The notes under the pieces are model-generated. The model searched no databases and was not told the DNA's origin. It worked only from the letters and a program-made list of their open reading frames with translations. From the NCBI RefSeq assembly GCF_001649575.2, contig NC_051431.1:5545924-5609923 (forward strand): DNA of 64,000 nt. The letters run 5' to 3'. Source of the DNA: Kryptolebias marmoratus. Lineage: Eukaryota; Chordata; Actinopteri; Cyprinodontiformes; Rivulidae. The position numbers were made by a program, and so were the translations under genes. The first letter of the stretch is position 1. Each line of letters opens with the position of its first letter. Below, one piece after another: positions 63,817-64,000 of the stretch.

Positions 63817-64000
63817 GCTCTCTGTCTATTTTCAAACCTATGGACCGTGAGGAGCAGGACATCTTTAACCTCACAATAGTCGCTGAGGATCATGGGATAC
63901 CCAAACGCTCGTCCACCCAGCTGCTGTGTGTCCATGTGATAGATGTTAATGATGAGATTCCCTGGTTTGAGGAAAGCCTGTATGAAGCCCAAATCTCTGA
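63817..64000 (+). CDS. dchs1: dchs1 exon (partial): second half of EC15, start of EC16
   Basis: This exon encodes the rest of Gly1593 through residue 1653 plus two bases, and runs off the window. It carries PMDREEQD, AEDHGIPKRSSTQL and IDVNDEIPWF (1634-1643), the EC15 linker with glutamate in place of the usual second asparagine. EC16 begins EESLYEAQIS. The terminal bases TCTGA are not a stop: the frame reads ATC TCT GA-. The VNDE variant is also recalled from DCHS1. The remaining family domains lie to the right. Confidence 0.92.

Overview
The window reads as vertebrate, most likely teleost fish, nuclear DNA. It is AT-rich, mostly non-coding, has GT-AG spliced exons, and carries interspersed repeats of types common in fish genomes. 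No prokaryotic, organellar or viral gene was recognised.

One gene is clearly supported, on the + strand: the 5' half of a dachsous cadherin. The best match by recalled family sequence is DCHS1 (dchs1; whether it is the a or b teleost paralogue cannot be decided here). I can join ten coding exons: 1731-3530, 54543-54731, 55447-55678, 55758-55994, 56136-57164, 57847-58034, 58826-58922, 59130-59287, 60629-61475 and 63817 to the window end. All junctions are GT-AG and every phase is consistent. Together they give 4961 coding bases, or 1653 codons plus two bases. The product has a signal sequence, fifteen complete extracellular cadherin (EC) repeats and the start of a sixteenth. The remaining EC repeats, the membrane segment and the cytoplasmic tail lie beyond the right edge. 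Any non-coding first exon and the promoter lie left of the window or are unrecognised in its first 1.7 kb.

Layout: 1-1709 is the end of an upstream intron. 1710-3530 is a large first coding exon (signal peptide, EC1-EC5, start of EC6). 3531-54542 is a 51,012-base intron, about 80 percent of the window. 54543-64000 holds nine further exons separated by introns of 79 to 2341 bases.

The giant intron contains no proven gene. It holds a 360-base assembly gap, a 790-base TTAA-flanked inverted-repeat element, a second 496-base inverted-repeat element that seems nested in an older repeat, two copies of one LINE-tail-like repeat in opposite orientation, a telomere-like CCTAAC-rich repeat, and a 162-base GATA microsatellite. 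It also holds one short coding-looking segment (26916-27088) with a splice-acceptor-like start and a downstream AATAAA, which may be a last exon of a nested transcript or may be chance.

The most informative biology is in the protein. Three inter-repeat linkers (EC7/8, EC9/10, EC12/13) lack the calcium motifs on both sides at once, which predicts calcium-free flexible joints. I did not find a previously undescribed system.
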